Source of the DNA: Turnera subulata
Lineage: Eukaryota > Streptophyta > Magnoliopsida > Malpighiales > Passifloraceae
Reading direction: 5' to 3'
Assembly: GCA_028386065.3 (NCBI GenBank)
Contig: JAKUCV010000237.1
Coordinates: forward strand, 2,661-66,660
DNA length: 64,000 nucleotides
Shown: one piece after another, positions 1-12,500 of the stretch
Position numbering within the stretch: the stretch's first letter is position 1
Layout: each line of letters begins with the position of its first letter
Translations under genes and position numbers: made by a program
Notes under the pieces: generated by a model
Told to the model about the DNA's origin: nothing
Database searches by the model: none
The model's input: the letters and a program-made list of their open reading frames with translations, nothing else

Positions 1-1246
1 AAACTTCTTTGTATGGGTCTTTAGCGAGAGTTTCAATTGTGTGTGTCTAACAAATAAGAACGTAAGGAAGAAGGGGGTGTAGTGTACTGTCGGCTCCTGA
101 ATTTATAGAGAAGACAACTCTTTAGGTTTTCCAGAGAGAGTCGGTGGCTTTCCCTCCCAACGGTCGTTTTTTTCCCGGGCTTATTTCCGCGTACTGTGTC
201 TGGGGCCTTCCTTAGTCTCGGTCCGGTGCCGTATTATGCTAGACAATTTTACCCCTCCACTTGCATTCCCCCAACTTACAAAAGAATGTTCCCAGTCAAT
301 TGCTTTTTATTATCATTTCAAGATATCTAAAATATTATATATTCCACCAAACTTTAATTCTATACATTTTACTATACATGATATCTTTTTACTGGGTACA
401 TTATTATAAATTATCTTTTAAACTAATATATGAATATTCCTAAAATATTGAGTTCACGTATAATAATAAAAATAGATGATAAAACACGTAATTCATAAAT
501 TCTTAAAAGACAAACTAATAAGAAGAAATTTTCTTAAAAATTAAAATACAAAGCCTTAGCATAGTTTGAAGCTATAGTAATATAAATATATCATTCCCCT
601 AAAATTTTAAATCATTAAAAATATAAAAACAAAAATTTCAAATAATGGAATTGATTATTTATTAAGATTTTGATCATTTCTAAAATTTACAAAATAAATG
701 ATTATGGAAAATGAAAATTTTAAAATTTTTCTTGTGACTGAATTTTTTTAAATTAAGCAAAATTTTTAATTTAAATTTTTTTTTAAAAAAATAGAATCAA
801 AGCTTAAAAATTTTAAATTAAAAATTTTGCTTAATCTAAAATCTTTTATTGATTTATTTCTAAAATATACACCTTAGGAAGAATTAATTATTTCACAATA
901 GGCAAAATAAATTTTTTCACGCGTGACTAGACAAAAATTTGTGCTATTGATGGTGATCCCACCTCTCAATGGTGTGAGATTAGTCAAGTGGTCAACTGGA
1001 ACACTATTCTAACATTAAAAAGAATTGTCAAAGAAAAAAAATATAAACAATAAAATAGTAAAAAAACTTAATATAACAAAAAAATTTCATGCATTAAATT
1101 ATTTCCCTCCCACACATTAAATTTCATGATTTCTTACAATTTCAAATTTTACAATAACCAATCAAACTGCAATCGCTTAAGGTAATTAGCTATATAATAT
1201 TTTCGAGAAAAACAAATAAAATAAAACAAAAAAAAATTTTATATGT
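1..1246. other. AT-rich intergenic DNA, no gene seen
   Basis: The first ~240 bases are mixed in composition and may be the 5' end of a minus-strand gene lying beyond the left edge (see the TATA box entry). From ~250 to 1246 the DNA is very AT-rich with long A and T runs and only short, unconvincing open frames. Two complementary AT-rich stretches at ~735-780 and ~790-840 could form a weak foldback, but composition alone could produce this. Confidence 0.5.
101..107 (-). promoter_or_regulatory. Possible TATA box of a minus-strand gene off the left edge
   Basis: Read on the minus strand the site is CTCTATAAATTC, a good plant TATA box. The next ~100 bases towards coordinate 1 are CT- and CA-rich, like a plant 5' leader. 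No coding sequence is visible before the window ends, so this is inferred from the motif and its surroundings only. Confidence 0.3.
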
Positions 1247-1251
1247 CTATA

Positions 1252-4200
1252 TGTAACGACCCGGGTAAAATTTTCGTGATTTTTACCAAGCTGTTTTTAC
1301 TTTTACGGTGGTTAATAAATTTTATCGCGGTTAATCAAGAAATTTTTACCAATCCGAGTCAATTTTTACTATCTTTACTATTATTTTTACTACTCTCAAA
1401 ATTATAGTTATTATCATTATTATTGTTAAATCCTAATCAAACATTAATTGTAATATTAATATATTATTTTTTCTATGAAAATTATGTTGCAACAATTTAC
1501 TAATTAAAATTTAGAAAGAAAATTTCATCTTTCATTTCCATGATATTTAATAAATTAATCTTTGGTTATTTATTTTGAAATTTTATAAAAGAATAATTGT
1601 TAGATTATGTTTATATGTTACAAAGGTTAAGTTAGTGTCAAAACGCAAGGTTTAGTGTAGTTTCGATCGATACGACGTAGTTTTGGTGAAACCAAAACAT
1701 AAAACACAAGGAGAGCTGTGTTTTGACCAAGGCGTTGACTGGTGCTTGTGGACGTCCAAATCGACGTCGTTTCATTGTCGGCAAGGCACCAATAATTCAC
1801 CCAACTACATGTCGTTTTCTATCCCATCTTTTATCTTCTTTTTTCTTTCTTTTTTCTTCCTTCCTTCTTCTTTCTCCTCTGTCGCCGGCCCTACCTTTCC
1901 CTTCAGTCTTTTCTTCCATTATTTTCCTTGTCATTTCTTTCCTCTTCCTCCTTATCTTCTCCTCTCCCTTGCTCATCTCCTCACGCCTCCTCTGCCATCA
2001 CCAATTCCTCTTTCTTTCCCCACTTCCTTCTTCCTCTTCTCCTTTGAACTGCCGGACCCGAGACCACCAACCCGACCGCTGCTGCTCTCCCCCTCCTCTC
2101 CAATCCGCCGCCGCTGTCACACCTTCACCAAGCCGTCACCAACCCCAGCTCGCCTCCTTCCTCCCTCCTTTCTCTTCTTCCTCCTCGCCACGACGCCCCT
2201 GCCTCTGCTCAACCGTCGAGGCAACAAGGAACCGCCGCCCAGCCCGATACCACCGAGAAGGAGGAGCAGACCTCGCCACCGATCTCCTCTCCCTTTCCCT
2301 GTTCTCGCGCCGCCGAATTCCCCATCTGCTGCTGCAGCCGAGACGAGCCTGAGCCACCGCCGCGTCCTCTTCAGCAAATCGCCGCCGATTCACCGCTTAC
2401 AGCCATCGATTCCCTTCTCCTCCGTGTTCGTGACCGTCACTGCCGTCCACCTTGTTGCAGATCGACGTCGCACCGCCACCTGCAACCGACGGCAGCCGCA
2501 CCCTCTGCTTGGTAAAGCACGCGACAGAGCTCAAAAGGACGAGAGCTCGTCCGTTCTCTTCCCTCCTATCCTCTGCCGCCAGCCGCCGCCGTGTTGGTAA
2601 GCGGTGACATTGATCCCTCCCTCTTCTCCCTTTCTCCCGAGTCCTTCCCTTCTATTCTTTCAACTGCTTCGATTGGTCCTAACTGGAGTTTCCTTCTGTT
2701 AATTTTCTTCTTTGTTGGTGGTTTTTCTTACGGTTGACTTGGACAGAGGCAATGGATGATGATTTCGTCGTTGTTGTGGTTGTGGATATGGGTTGGGGAG
2801 TTTTAGGTCGCTGACATGGTTGTGTGGTGGTACTCCGGTCATGGGTGCGTGGCCGTAGTCATGATGATGCTGTTGTTGCTTGGTTCGGTGATGGTTTTGC
2901 ACGGTGGTTTGGGTGACTTGATGGGTGAACAGTAGCAGAGCTTTCGGCGAAAGGATGCGTGAACAGTGTAGCCGGAATCTGGCGAGTCTCCGGTGTCCCG
3001 GAAATTTCCCGGCGAGCTCGGAAATGAACCTGTGGGTAAAACCCGAGCCTCGGACTATTCATGCATTTTATCGAACCCGAACGATATGAAACGGACTGGG
3101 ACCTTAACGACGATTAATTAAACGAATAATTAACTTAATTAATATTAACTAAAGATTTTATTTTATGCAATTTAAATTATGTGCTATTTATTTAAATTAT
3201 GCTTTTATGTTTTTATTTAATTTTATGCATTTATTTAATTTATGCTCTTATTTTTCGATTGGGCTATTTAAAAGGCCCATAATGTCTAAATTTAATTAAG
3301 CATTTCATTTAGTTAATCCGAAGCTACCTTCCAATGGGCTAAACGAATGTGAAGGTCCACCGAGTTTTAATTTCTGAAATAACTTAAATTATGTTTAAGT
3401 GAGTTAGTATTACAATTATATTTCTAATACTTTTAATTTCCAATCTTTTGGGCTAAAACAATCATAGGCCATACCTTATTTTATTTACCTTATTCTACTA
3501 TATGTTGCTATCCATATTTCCGTTGGCTGAATAATACAATGCCATAATTTAATTATGGGATATAACTACGTATTTTGGCTATATATATATATATACAAAT
3601 AAGTAATTAATGATTCAGTTTAAGGTTTAAGAATGATATTATCTTATTTGGATTTAACTACGTATTTATAAGACTAACATATATATAACCGTACAAAATC
3701 TATTTTATGGCTATGCTATGTTTGTTAACTTACCGGGGTATTTTGCTAACGTAATAATGGTATTATTAGTATTATCTTACTTTATCGAACATATATACGT
3801 ACACGTATTTATAAATTTACAACATTACGTTATAATTATACCATACATCGGCTATGTTAATTTCATACCGTTGGAGATAATTTCCATTAAACGAGTTATT
3901 ATAGGATATACTATTTAAATAATATTTTGACGTATTTATCGTTTCCATTATTATATAATTATTGTTTATAAAATGTATAAGTATTTAGTATTTAATTGGG
4001 AATAATATCATTTACGTTGTATGGACTATAAGTATTTAACGGGTTGTAACTTGATTAATTTACAAATGTATTTTCTTAAATATACACTTCATATAAGTGT
4101 ACGTATATAAGCTTTCTTGTCATAAGTAGCCTAAGGGCCGGGATATCGGCTTGGACACTCGGGTTCGGTTTTGATTTGAAACAAATATGTTTGATATAAC

Positions 4201-5559
4201 CACTTGAAATATTTAATCGGTTAATTATCACCAAGTCGGATGAACTGTTTGGTAATAAGATAATTATGGAGATAATGAAATGAATAGATAAGCCGTATAA
4301 TAACTGTTAAACCGGTATCATGCATAATCATCTTGTTGGTGCATTATAAGTGATTGTGTTGCCATATATGTATATAGGGACATTGAGGTTTGATCGGATA
4401 GCAGTTTCAGAGACACATCAGGTGAGGATATAAACTTATAAACTTCGGTATGCTGCCCGTGATACCCCGGTTGTTTGTTGATCATTGTTTATATGTTATC
4501 TTGCGTACCTATCATGTTATTGTTGGCTACTGTTGTGATTATTGTTATATGCTGGATGACTACTGTGGACTAGCTGTTGTGCTTTGTGATGTTGATATGA
4601 TTATTGTGTTGTTCGTATAAGATATGTGGTATTTGATCGGTCAATGGCAGTGACCCAGTATTGTGACGTTGGATTCCTAGAGGAGCTGTGAGGCTGTGAG
4701 CCTGCTCGGGAAAGTGAGTATGAAGAATTACTGTTGGATAGTGGAATAAGAAATAATAATAAACAGTGGTAATATCATCTAGACATCTAGATTGTCACGT
4801 GACAGGTATTGGTACGGCCAGATGGTAGTCACCTTGTGATAGTGATATGGTAGGGAGAACTGCGGGACTCCCGGCTGAGGATTGCGGGACTCAGTTGATT
4901 TGTTATAGGAAGGACTGCGGGACTTCCGCCGAGGACTGCGGGACTCGGTTATTTGTGATATGATTTGTGATATTTAACGGGGAGCACCCTGAGGTTAGCT
5001 AACCTGGCTACCAGGCACGACCAATACTTATCATGTGACGAGGGCCCTAATAATAAAATTGGATAGTCAGTCGCCTATTGGCAGTGAGTTTAGAGGACTA
5101 GCTTAACGGTGTGATGTCAGTTGTATAGTAAGGTCCGGTATGTTGTCTGATTCCGATGCTATGTTGTGCTTGCTGTACCTCTATTGTATTGTGTTGGCTT
5201 TGGTGTATATACGGTTGCTTGTATACAGCAGTTTATTTGTTTATCAGTGAGACAGTGGTTGGTCTCACCCCTCACACAGTCCTTGCAGGTTAGGTCAGGA
5301 TTGCATTTCGGCGGCTACAGTGTACCCTCGGGCAAGACTCGGATCCATTAATTTGCATTTGGAGTTTTGCATATGTTGACATTGTGTTTATAATTGCTTC
5401 CGCTGTGCTATTGATATTGATGTACCCGAGGCCGGGTGTTTGTTATTATTTTTGGGACCAATGGGCCGGTTTCCTGTTGTATTACACAGTTTATGCCACG
5501 TGTCGACACTGTTGTTGGTAATCACTGTGTGTCGGGTAAATTTAGGTCGGGGTGATTCA
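1252..5559 (+). mobile_element. Solo LTR of a Ty3/Gypsy (chromovirus-like) retrotransposon, 4.3 kb
   Basis: The segment starts TGTAACGACCCGGGTAAAA and ends GGGGTGATTCA, so it has the TG...CA ends of an LTR. It is flanked by a perfect 5-bp target duplication, CTATA at 1247-1251 and 5560-5564. No primer site, pol or second LTR is attached, so it is a solo LTR left by recombination between two LTRs. Its ends match those at 27908-31237 and 55560-63697. It holds a CT-rich, GC-rich block (~1830-2620) with long but low-complexity open frames that I regard as non-coding, and a cluster of short palindromes near 4856-4945. Sense strand is plus. Confidence 0.9.
4856..4945 (+). repeat. Short palindromic units in the solo LTR
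   Basis: About four units built on TGCGGGACT occur in a row, with variants such as GCGGGACTCCCG and GCGGGACTTCCG, each able to pair GGGA with TCCC or a near match. The cluster lies ~600-700 bp before the LTR 3' end, the same relative place as the GGGAT...ATCCC units in the other LTRs of this lineage. Confidence 0.6.
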
Positions 5560-5564
5560 CTATA

Positions 5565-5920
5565 ACCATTGACTATTTCAAGAATATATCATTATATAAT
5601 TAAGTCCAACCAAAAAATTATTTTAATATTTTTTAAGATTTTCTCTTCTCTCTCATTCTCTTAGAGAAAACCATAAACCTATAAATATGGAGCTGCCGCC
5701 CCCTAACAATTTTCTTTCAAGTTATAAGTGTTAGTCTGGTGATGATGATTAGGGTATAATTAAGTATGATTAACCTAATTTAATTACAATTTCTTTTGCC
5801 AATATACCCTATTCGGTAAACTATGATAATTGGCCTAAAACATGCTTAATTGGTTTTACTTATAACTGAGAATTTGCAAGTGAATTAGTGAGGATATGAT
5901 TCAAACATACATATCATCTG
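5565..5920. other. Spacer between solo LTR and retroposon
   Basis: AT-rich spacer. A TATAAATA-like motif near 5680 is followed by a short GC-rich stretch, but no open frame or conserved protein follows it. Nothing else is recognised. Confidence 0.4.
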
Positions 5921-5934
5921 CTCATAAAAGGATT

Positions 5935-6769
5935 TTTTTTTTTGTCGAAAGTTAAATATCATTAATTATAAAATAAAATACACTTGGATAGATGCTAGAG
6001 TTGGTAACTCTAGGACTCCAAGAAGATTACAAATACTCAAATAAGAAGAACATAACACAGTGAACATATAGGAAAGACTAAACAAACTAACAAACTGAAG
6101 TAAATACTGATACCGGTCTTCCGTGGAGCTAATCTGCAAGGACTTAGAAGATTTGAGTGTGGCCCAAAAAGCCACGGGTTGTCGGGGAAGTAAGAAAGCG
6201 TTCTTCACGAAGAAGGGTCCTGTAGATGACAGGATACACAATCTAAACAACTTTTGGAAAGAAAAGTCGTTCCCATAGGCCGAACCCAACGACACTCTTG
6301 AATCAAAACTAACGGCTCTTACAGAGGGAAACCACCCAAAGAAGACATTAACAACGGGATGAAAGAGACGTGAGAACTCCCACCCGTATACTAAAACTTC
6401 ACCATAATGCTTCGCCTCGCCTCCCACTCGAAGTAAATCACCAACACGAGAACAAGATTCTCTCATTCGTGACTTGCTTACCGGAAAAGCTTGACCTTGC
6501 CCATGGGAAGAACAAAATACTCTCACAAGGAGAAACACTCTCACAAGGAGAACAACTCTCACAAAGAGAACAACTTTTATTCCCATATAAGGGTACTAGA
6601 TCTATAATAATACTAAAAGAGTAACAAGATGAACTAGAGAAGTGGGGGGTTCACCATGGATGGTGAAAGAACCATCCATGGCAACCCCCATTTTGAATTT
6701 TGAAAAAGAGAAAAACTAGAGAGAAGGAGGAGCCTCTCTCACTAGAATTTGAAATTTGAAAAACTTTTA
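5935..6769 (-). mobile_element. Non-LTR retroposon, ~835 bp, minus strand
   Basis: The insert is flanked by a perfect 14-bp direct repeat, CTCATAAAAGGATT, at 5921-5934 and 6770-6783, and begins on the plus strand with a T run. The element therefore lies on the minus strand with its poly(A) tail at the left. This is the signature of target-primed reverse transcription. The 206-aa minus-strand open frame (6586-5966) matches no family I know. The insert also holds three ~17-bp tandem units of the CTCACAAGGAGAA type (6517-6575) and a short inverted repeat, ACCATGGATGGT / ACCATCCATGG, at ~6652-6680. It may be a deleted LINE or a composite SINE-like element. Confidence 0.75.
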
Positions 6770-6783
6770 CTCATAAAAGGATT

Positions 6784-7879
6784 GAAGTATATGTTCCTAG
6801 AATATTGAATTAAGTGGGATAGATTATTGTGCATAGTGACTATGAAATGTCTCTTTCATAGTCTTTGTGACATTTATTATTGTCATTGTGACATATGAAT
6901 CATTTTGCTAATTAGTTAAGAGACCTAGTACCCTATAAATCATTTTGCTAATTAGTCAAGAGACCTGGTATCCTATTTGTTTTTTGGTTTGTACAGCATA
7001 TGATCAAAGGTTTAAAACCTTTACACAAAGGATTCAAATCTACCAAGTGTTATTCAACCTAAGAGTTAGTTAACATGTGCAAAAGGAAAGTAATGTCACT
7101 TGTGATTAGTTAAAAATAAATAGTAGAGATTGAGTATAAATCAAGTATGAAATAAGTAAAAAAAAAAAATAGGAAAACAAACTCAACCTCTTCAATTTAA
7201 ACCTAATCATTTCGTTTTTTGGGGAAGTATACTCGTTAAAAATTCCTACAAAATTAAGAAGCCACCTGTTTACATCTTATGAAATAAGTTGTCATGTTTC
7301 ATTGTTGTGTTGTTTGTGAATCTTGTCTCTGGTATGTAGTGATTTCTATAACATTTGCTTAATCTCCCATTAGCAACATAAAAAAAAGTTTTAACATTTT
7401 CTTCTAGCATATTTTTGTCTTATTTTTATTACATTTTTTCTTTAAAATTTTTTTTATTGTTTTGGGTGGCAAATCATAGCAATACTAGATAAACTGTAAG
7501 CATCTTTGCATAATCCATATGGAGACATATTATATTTATTTCCACTGAAAAATTCTTCATCAATGTCCTTATAAATTACTATATAGCTAAAATTAATGTC
7601 AGTATTCTTGATCCTGGTTTGACCAAAGAGCTCTCTTACAACAAATCCTGATTGGTATATATAGATAGGATAACTGCATATTCAGTTGTACGCGGCAAAA
7701 AAAAAGTTAAAAAATGGACCACTGGTAATTTTATAGCCGTTTTGGACAAAGTTTTCCCTATATAAGTAGACAGTAAGTAGAGTAGAGCATCTGAGAGGGG
7801 GAGCCTTTGTGTGTTTTATTTTTCTTCGACACGGCCGAGAGAAAGAATAACACTAAGTACTAGCGAAAGACAAAGTAAG
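6784..7879. other. Intergenic DNA with a 40-bp tandem duplication
   Basis: AT-rich spacer. A 40-bp unit beginning ATCATTTTGCTAATTAG is repeated twice head to tail (6899-6938 and 6939-6976) with small differences. No gene is recognised until the promoter-like TATA box at 7759. Confidence 0.5.
7759..7765 (+). promoter_or_regulatory. TATA box upstream of the PAH-domain pseudogene
   Basis: TATATAA lies ~120 bp before the ATG at 7880 and is followed by a GA-rich leader. The spacing fits a plant core promoter, so the pseudogene may still be transcribed. This is inferred from motif and spacing only. Confidence 0.4.
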
Positions 7880-8514
7880 ATGTGGAAGAGGGCAAGAGAT
7901 TTAATGGACGATGACGACGGCGTTCAGTGTTCATCATCAAGAGGCAATCTTGTTGCTGCTGCAAATCAGAGCAAGAAGAGAGACGTGGCAGAGGGAGAGG
8001 GTTTCCCTGGATTTGAAGAAGCCATCCGTTTCATTAACAGGGTGAAGACCTCATGTGACAGCCATATCTATGAAGCCTTGTTGGCTACTCTGTCTTTGTA
8101 AAAACAGAGATGCATCGGCAAAGACATTCTTTGCACCAAAGTTCTTCCGTTGTTGCAAAATCGTGAAGCTTTGACACAAGAGTTCTCGGATTTCGTTCTT
8201 GGTCCTGATCAAGTAACTATAGTAACACCATCATCATTATCATCATCGGATGATCTGCTGCTGCACATGGGTAAATCAAAGAAGGAAGAGGAGGAGAAGA
8301 AGAAGAAGAATAACAAGAATCAATATTCTAATAAGCCCAAGACTAATGTTGGAGCGTCAATACAAGTCATCCCGGAGAGGGTTGTTACGTTTATGCAAAC
8401 TGTCCAGACCTAGTAGAGGAGTTCACAACATTCGCCACGGTGCCGGATGATGCAACACGGTGCCCTGAAGATGACCAATGGTGGTGCAATTCAGGCGGAT
8501 TGGGTCCGTGGTGA
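7880..8514 (+). pseudogene. SIN3-like paired amphipathic helix (PAH) pseudogene
   Basis: The frame starting at 7880 encodes a basic N-terminus and then a helix with EEAIRFINRVKT, like the first PAH helix of SIN3 co-repressor proteins. A TAA at 8099-8101 interrupts the domain. The same frame continues directly with LPLLQNREALTQEFSDFVL, the second half of a PAH fold. After a poly-Lys/Asn linker a second PAH half, NCPDLVEEFTTF, appears near 8400 in another frame. SIN3 PAH domains bind transcription repressors in the nucleus. One stop and one frameshift within ~600 bp indicate a decayed copy. A multi-exon small PAH gene is possible, but no intron joins the halves cleanly. Confidence 0.6.
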
Positions 8515-8771
8515 TCAATATTCCGGTAGAGAGGATCTCACCTGCAGTAGAAGCAATGTTCCCGCATCCACAAGAAGCATCTGTACTAGAGTCCAACAAG
8601 GAGGAGGAGGAGGAGCATTAAACAAAGAAGAGTTAAAAAAAAAACAAGGGATTTCTCTCTTTCAAAAAGCACGAGAAAAGCGTTAAGTAGTCTGGAAACT
8701 GAAACTTTTTTCCAGATATTAACTTAGAACATGCCTTAATTTTATTTATTTCCCCTAAATCTCCCTTTCAG

Positions 8772-9400
8772 TGCACTGAGGCGCCTGTTGGAAGAGAAAG
8801 ACCCAATGCAGGATATATATAATGGACTGAAATACACCTTTTGACAATAGCAGCTGTTTGCTTGGAGGACAGCCTACAGTCTTCATTAACTAAGGGAGTG
8901 GGTGCATGGAGGATAATTAATGGCATGGATCTTCTAGGCCACAGCAGCAATCTTTGGCACAATGTTTGGGATCGTGTTCTTGACTGGGAGCCGCTTCTCC
9001 AGCGCAATTCCAAGAACCAGAGACAAACTCCTTGTTCCTCACAAAGGAGTAGATTGCTGTGCTATGTACTGAGGAGAAACAATTAGGGACATGTTTTAGA
9101 CTAATGTGACACTAAATATATAGTCAAATATGTACTGTTATATTTTTTTAGTATTTTCTTTGGTACTTTTCACCTGCCAGTAAGTTCACTGGTCATCTGT
9201 TAACATTTGATTGGCAAGCTCTAACTGAACTCATTACATAAATTTTTTACAGGTCCTGAATATCTTGCTGAGACTTGCCTGGCTGCAAACTGTGTTGAAT
9301 TGAGGTTCACTTTCTTGCATAAAGAAACCTTGATTGCCATTGTGGCAGTGCGGTTCCAACTAATCCATGCATGGAGGCGACCCTGGAACATACAGAATAG
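8772..9400 (+). pseudogene. Partial inverted copy of PHO1 EXS-domain exons
   Basis: Plus-strand sequence after a good acceptor (TTTCAG at ~8766-8771) reads, with frameshifts, as RRLLEEKDPMQ, NGLKYTF, DWEPLLQRNSKN and RDKLLVPHK. This is the PHO1 EXS region encoded by exon 12 of the neighbouring gene. A second block after an acceptor at ~9252 gives LNILLRLAWLQTVLN and FLHKETLIAIVA, equivalent to exon 13. An intron-like gap of ~180 bp is kept between them, so this is a DNA duplicate and not a retrocopy. It lies tail to tail with the intact PHO1 gene, whose stop codon is only ~180 bp away. Several frameshifts and stops make it non-functional. Confidence 0.8.
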
Positions 9401-9581
9401 GGTTCAAAGCTCTTTGTACGTTGTTCATAAAAACAAAATGATCTTTTGTATCAGTAAATAGTGAATTAATTGGCACAACTGTGGAATCCTTGCTATATGC
9501 TATCCTTTTCAATGACTCCAAGACACTAACTCTCTTCAGGCTTAACCATCTTCATCGGTGGACAAATGCGACATTTTATGC

Positions 9582-12500
9582 CTAATCGTCCTTGTCTTCT
9601 TCATCATCATAGTAACTGAAAGGAAGAGGGACTGACTTGAATGCTCGGAACTTTCCAACGTTGTTCAAGTGCTCGTTCTCCAACCTGATTACATGTGCAT
9701 GACCCATTTCACAAAGCATGAACTATTACCACATAAGGTCTCCAGTGAAAGAAAAAAACAAGACTTCTAATAATCAATCATATGCTCACCATTTTGGAGG
9801 TTAATGTTAAAAATAAGATATACTTAGTCCCTTAATTGTATATATAACACATGTAGGTAAAAAAGTATAAAATCCTGTCAAATGATTGCATCCAGTTTCA
9901 TCCATATTTTGACTGCATATGCTGGAGAGAAAAGCAGAAAAGATCTTCACAAATATTCTTACTTAAGTTCTGAAACTTCTTAATCCTAACAAGAGTTTCT
10001 GCTTCTTTCATGCAGTTGATTAATCTAATCAGTAACGCCCCTTAGATTCATGTTTAAGCTGTTGGCTTTTTTAGACTAAGAACATGATGTTTTGATCACA
10101 CTGGCCGAACGATTAAAACATCGATGTTGCTATTAGAACATCGATGTTNNNNNNNNNNNNNNNNNNNNNNAGAATCAAATTCAATTTCATTGCATAAACT
10201 GTGTTAGGAAAGTCCTAACAAAGTACATCAAAGATGTAAACAACAGAGCAGTTTACACAGCAAACTTTATACCCCAAAAGGTACATAAGTGCTGAAGCTC
10301 AGGAGAAAGTGGACGAGGCTTAAGGCCTCTAAGTCCATAAAAGCGTAATTTTACATCTGTACAAATGTCAGCTATTAGACTATCAGGAGATCTAAAACAA
10401 TGAGTAAAATGTCTTCGATTTCTCTCCCTCCAAATGTGATAGATGCAAGCACCCCATATTACACGCAAGAGCATTGATTTGAGTCCTTTTTTCTGCAAGT
10501 GAATCTTAGCCCATTGGAATTCAGAGGGCCAATCTCTAATGGGTTTAGAGACCGAACACAACAACAACAACTGTGACCAAATAGCAGCAGTGAATGGACA
10601 TGCAAAGTACAAATGATCTCGGGTTTCATCGGGATGAGGGCAAAATAGACACGTGGCAGTAGATATAATCCCCCAACGTTGAAGCCGAGAACGAGTAGTT
10701 AATCTGTCAAGGATAGCTAGCCAAGCTATAAAACTGTGCCTCGGAATGCATCCTGCAGACCAGATAAGTTTGAACCAATCAACACGGGTGTGTTTAACCC
10801 GAATGCTTTCCCAAGCACTTTTCACAGTGAATTTTCCAGATTTAGAAAGCAACCAATAGAGCTCATCAGGTCTTTGGGTTGGAACAATAGAAGATGCTTC
10901 TGTCCGTATTTGTGCTAAAAAAGGTAGTCGAGTAGAAGGCCAGCGCCAATTAGTATTTGAAATAATAGAGGATACCTTGGCGTGAAGAGGAATCTTGGAG
11001 CCAGCAATGAGACTTGGAGTAATAACAGAGGATAGAGACCCTCTTGGAAGCCAAGAATCCCACCAAAAGAATGTATTAGAGCCATTACCAATAACATGGC
11101 AGAAAGCCGTATTAAATTGAGCACGAAGCTTTAAAATTTTTCGAAAGCTCCAAGAACAGTCAGCTGGAATTTGAAGACTCCATAAACTGTGTTGTTTAAG
11201 ATAGTAGGCATGAATCCATGCTACCCAAAGTGAACCAGCTTGCAAGAGTAAGTGCCATAAATTCCTTGCAACGCATGCAGTATTCCAATCTTTAAGTTTT
11301 CTAACCCCAAGACCACCTTCTTGCTTGGGCAGGGAAAGATTTGACCAAGAGACCTTAGCCTTGTGAGTATTGGAGGATCCAGCAGCCCATAAAAACTTAG
11401 CACATTGTTGTTCTATAGCCTTTAGAACCCGAGAGGGCAATATGAAAATATTAGCCCAGTAATTTTGTACGCTAAACAACACAGAAATCACCAATTGAAT
11501 TTTTCCAGCAAAGGAAAGAAGCTTGGCACTCCAAGAATGAATACGAGCCAAAATTTTATCCACCAAAGGTTTGCAATTCTGATAAGTAAGTTTTCCAGAG
11601 ATAAGAGGAACTCCAAGGTAGCGAACAGGCAAAATACCTTGTTTGAATCCGCAATGCTGGATGAATTGTTGCTGTTGGTGGTCAGGGACACCCGCAAAGA
11701 AAACTTCACTCTTGGATGGATTAAATTTGAGCCCTGAAAGCATGTAGAACTGGTTCAGAATCTGAGTAATGGCTTCAGCAGACTGCAAGCTACCATCAGA
11801 AAAAATCATGAGATCGTCGGCGAAGCACAGATGGGAGAGAGCAACTTTTGAGCATCGGGGGTGATATGGTAGCCGGTGAGAAGAAGCTGCTTGATTTATA
11901 AGGCAGGAAAGAATTTCCATAGAAATAACAAAGAGGTAAGGTGAGAGTGGATCACCTTGCCTCATTCCTTTTCCACCTTTGAAATAGCCACAAAGTGAGC
12001 CATTAATGGAGATGGAGAACATTGTAGTTGTAAAACAAACTCGTAGCCATTCAACAAATCGAGATGGAAAGCCCATAGCTGTGAGAACATTTAAAAGGAA
12101 GATCCAATCCACCGAATCAAAGGCCTTCATTAGATCAATCTTCATTGTACATCGACATGTGAGCCCCAACCGGTGATAGTTATGCACCACTTCATGAGCC
12201 AACAATACATTATCAACTATTCTTCTTCCAGAAATGAATGCGGTCTGATTGCTACTAATAAGATCAGGAAGGCATTTTTGTAGACGATTAGCTAGAATTT
12301 TAGAGATGCACTTATACATGGTTGAACAGCAAGCTATAGGCCGGAAGTCGGTGACTTTTTGTGCATTAGGAATTTTGGGAATCAAGCTGATGATAGTAGA
12401 ATTAACTCCCTTAAGCATCTTCCCAGTTCTGAAAAACTCTTGAATTGCAAGAGTGACATCATTGCCGATAATAGGCCATGCAGCTTTGAAAAACTCCATA

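Noticed and set aside
1683..2600. 305-aa open frame
   Set aside because: It lies wholly in the CT-rich block of a solo LTR. The translation is a run of Pro, Ser, Phe and Leu with no domain.
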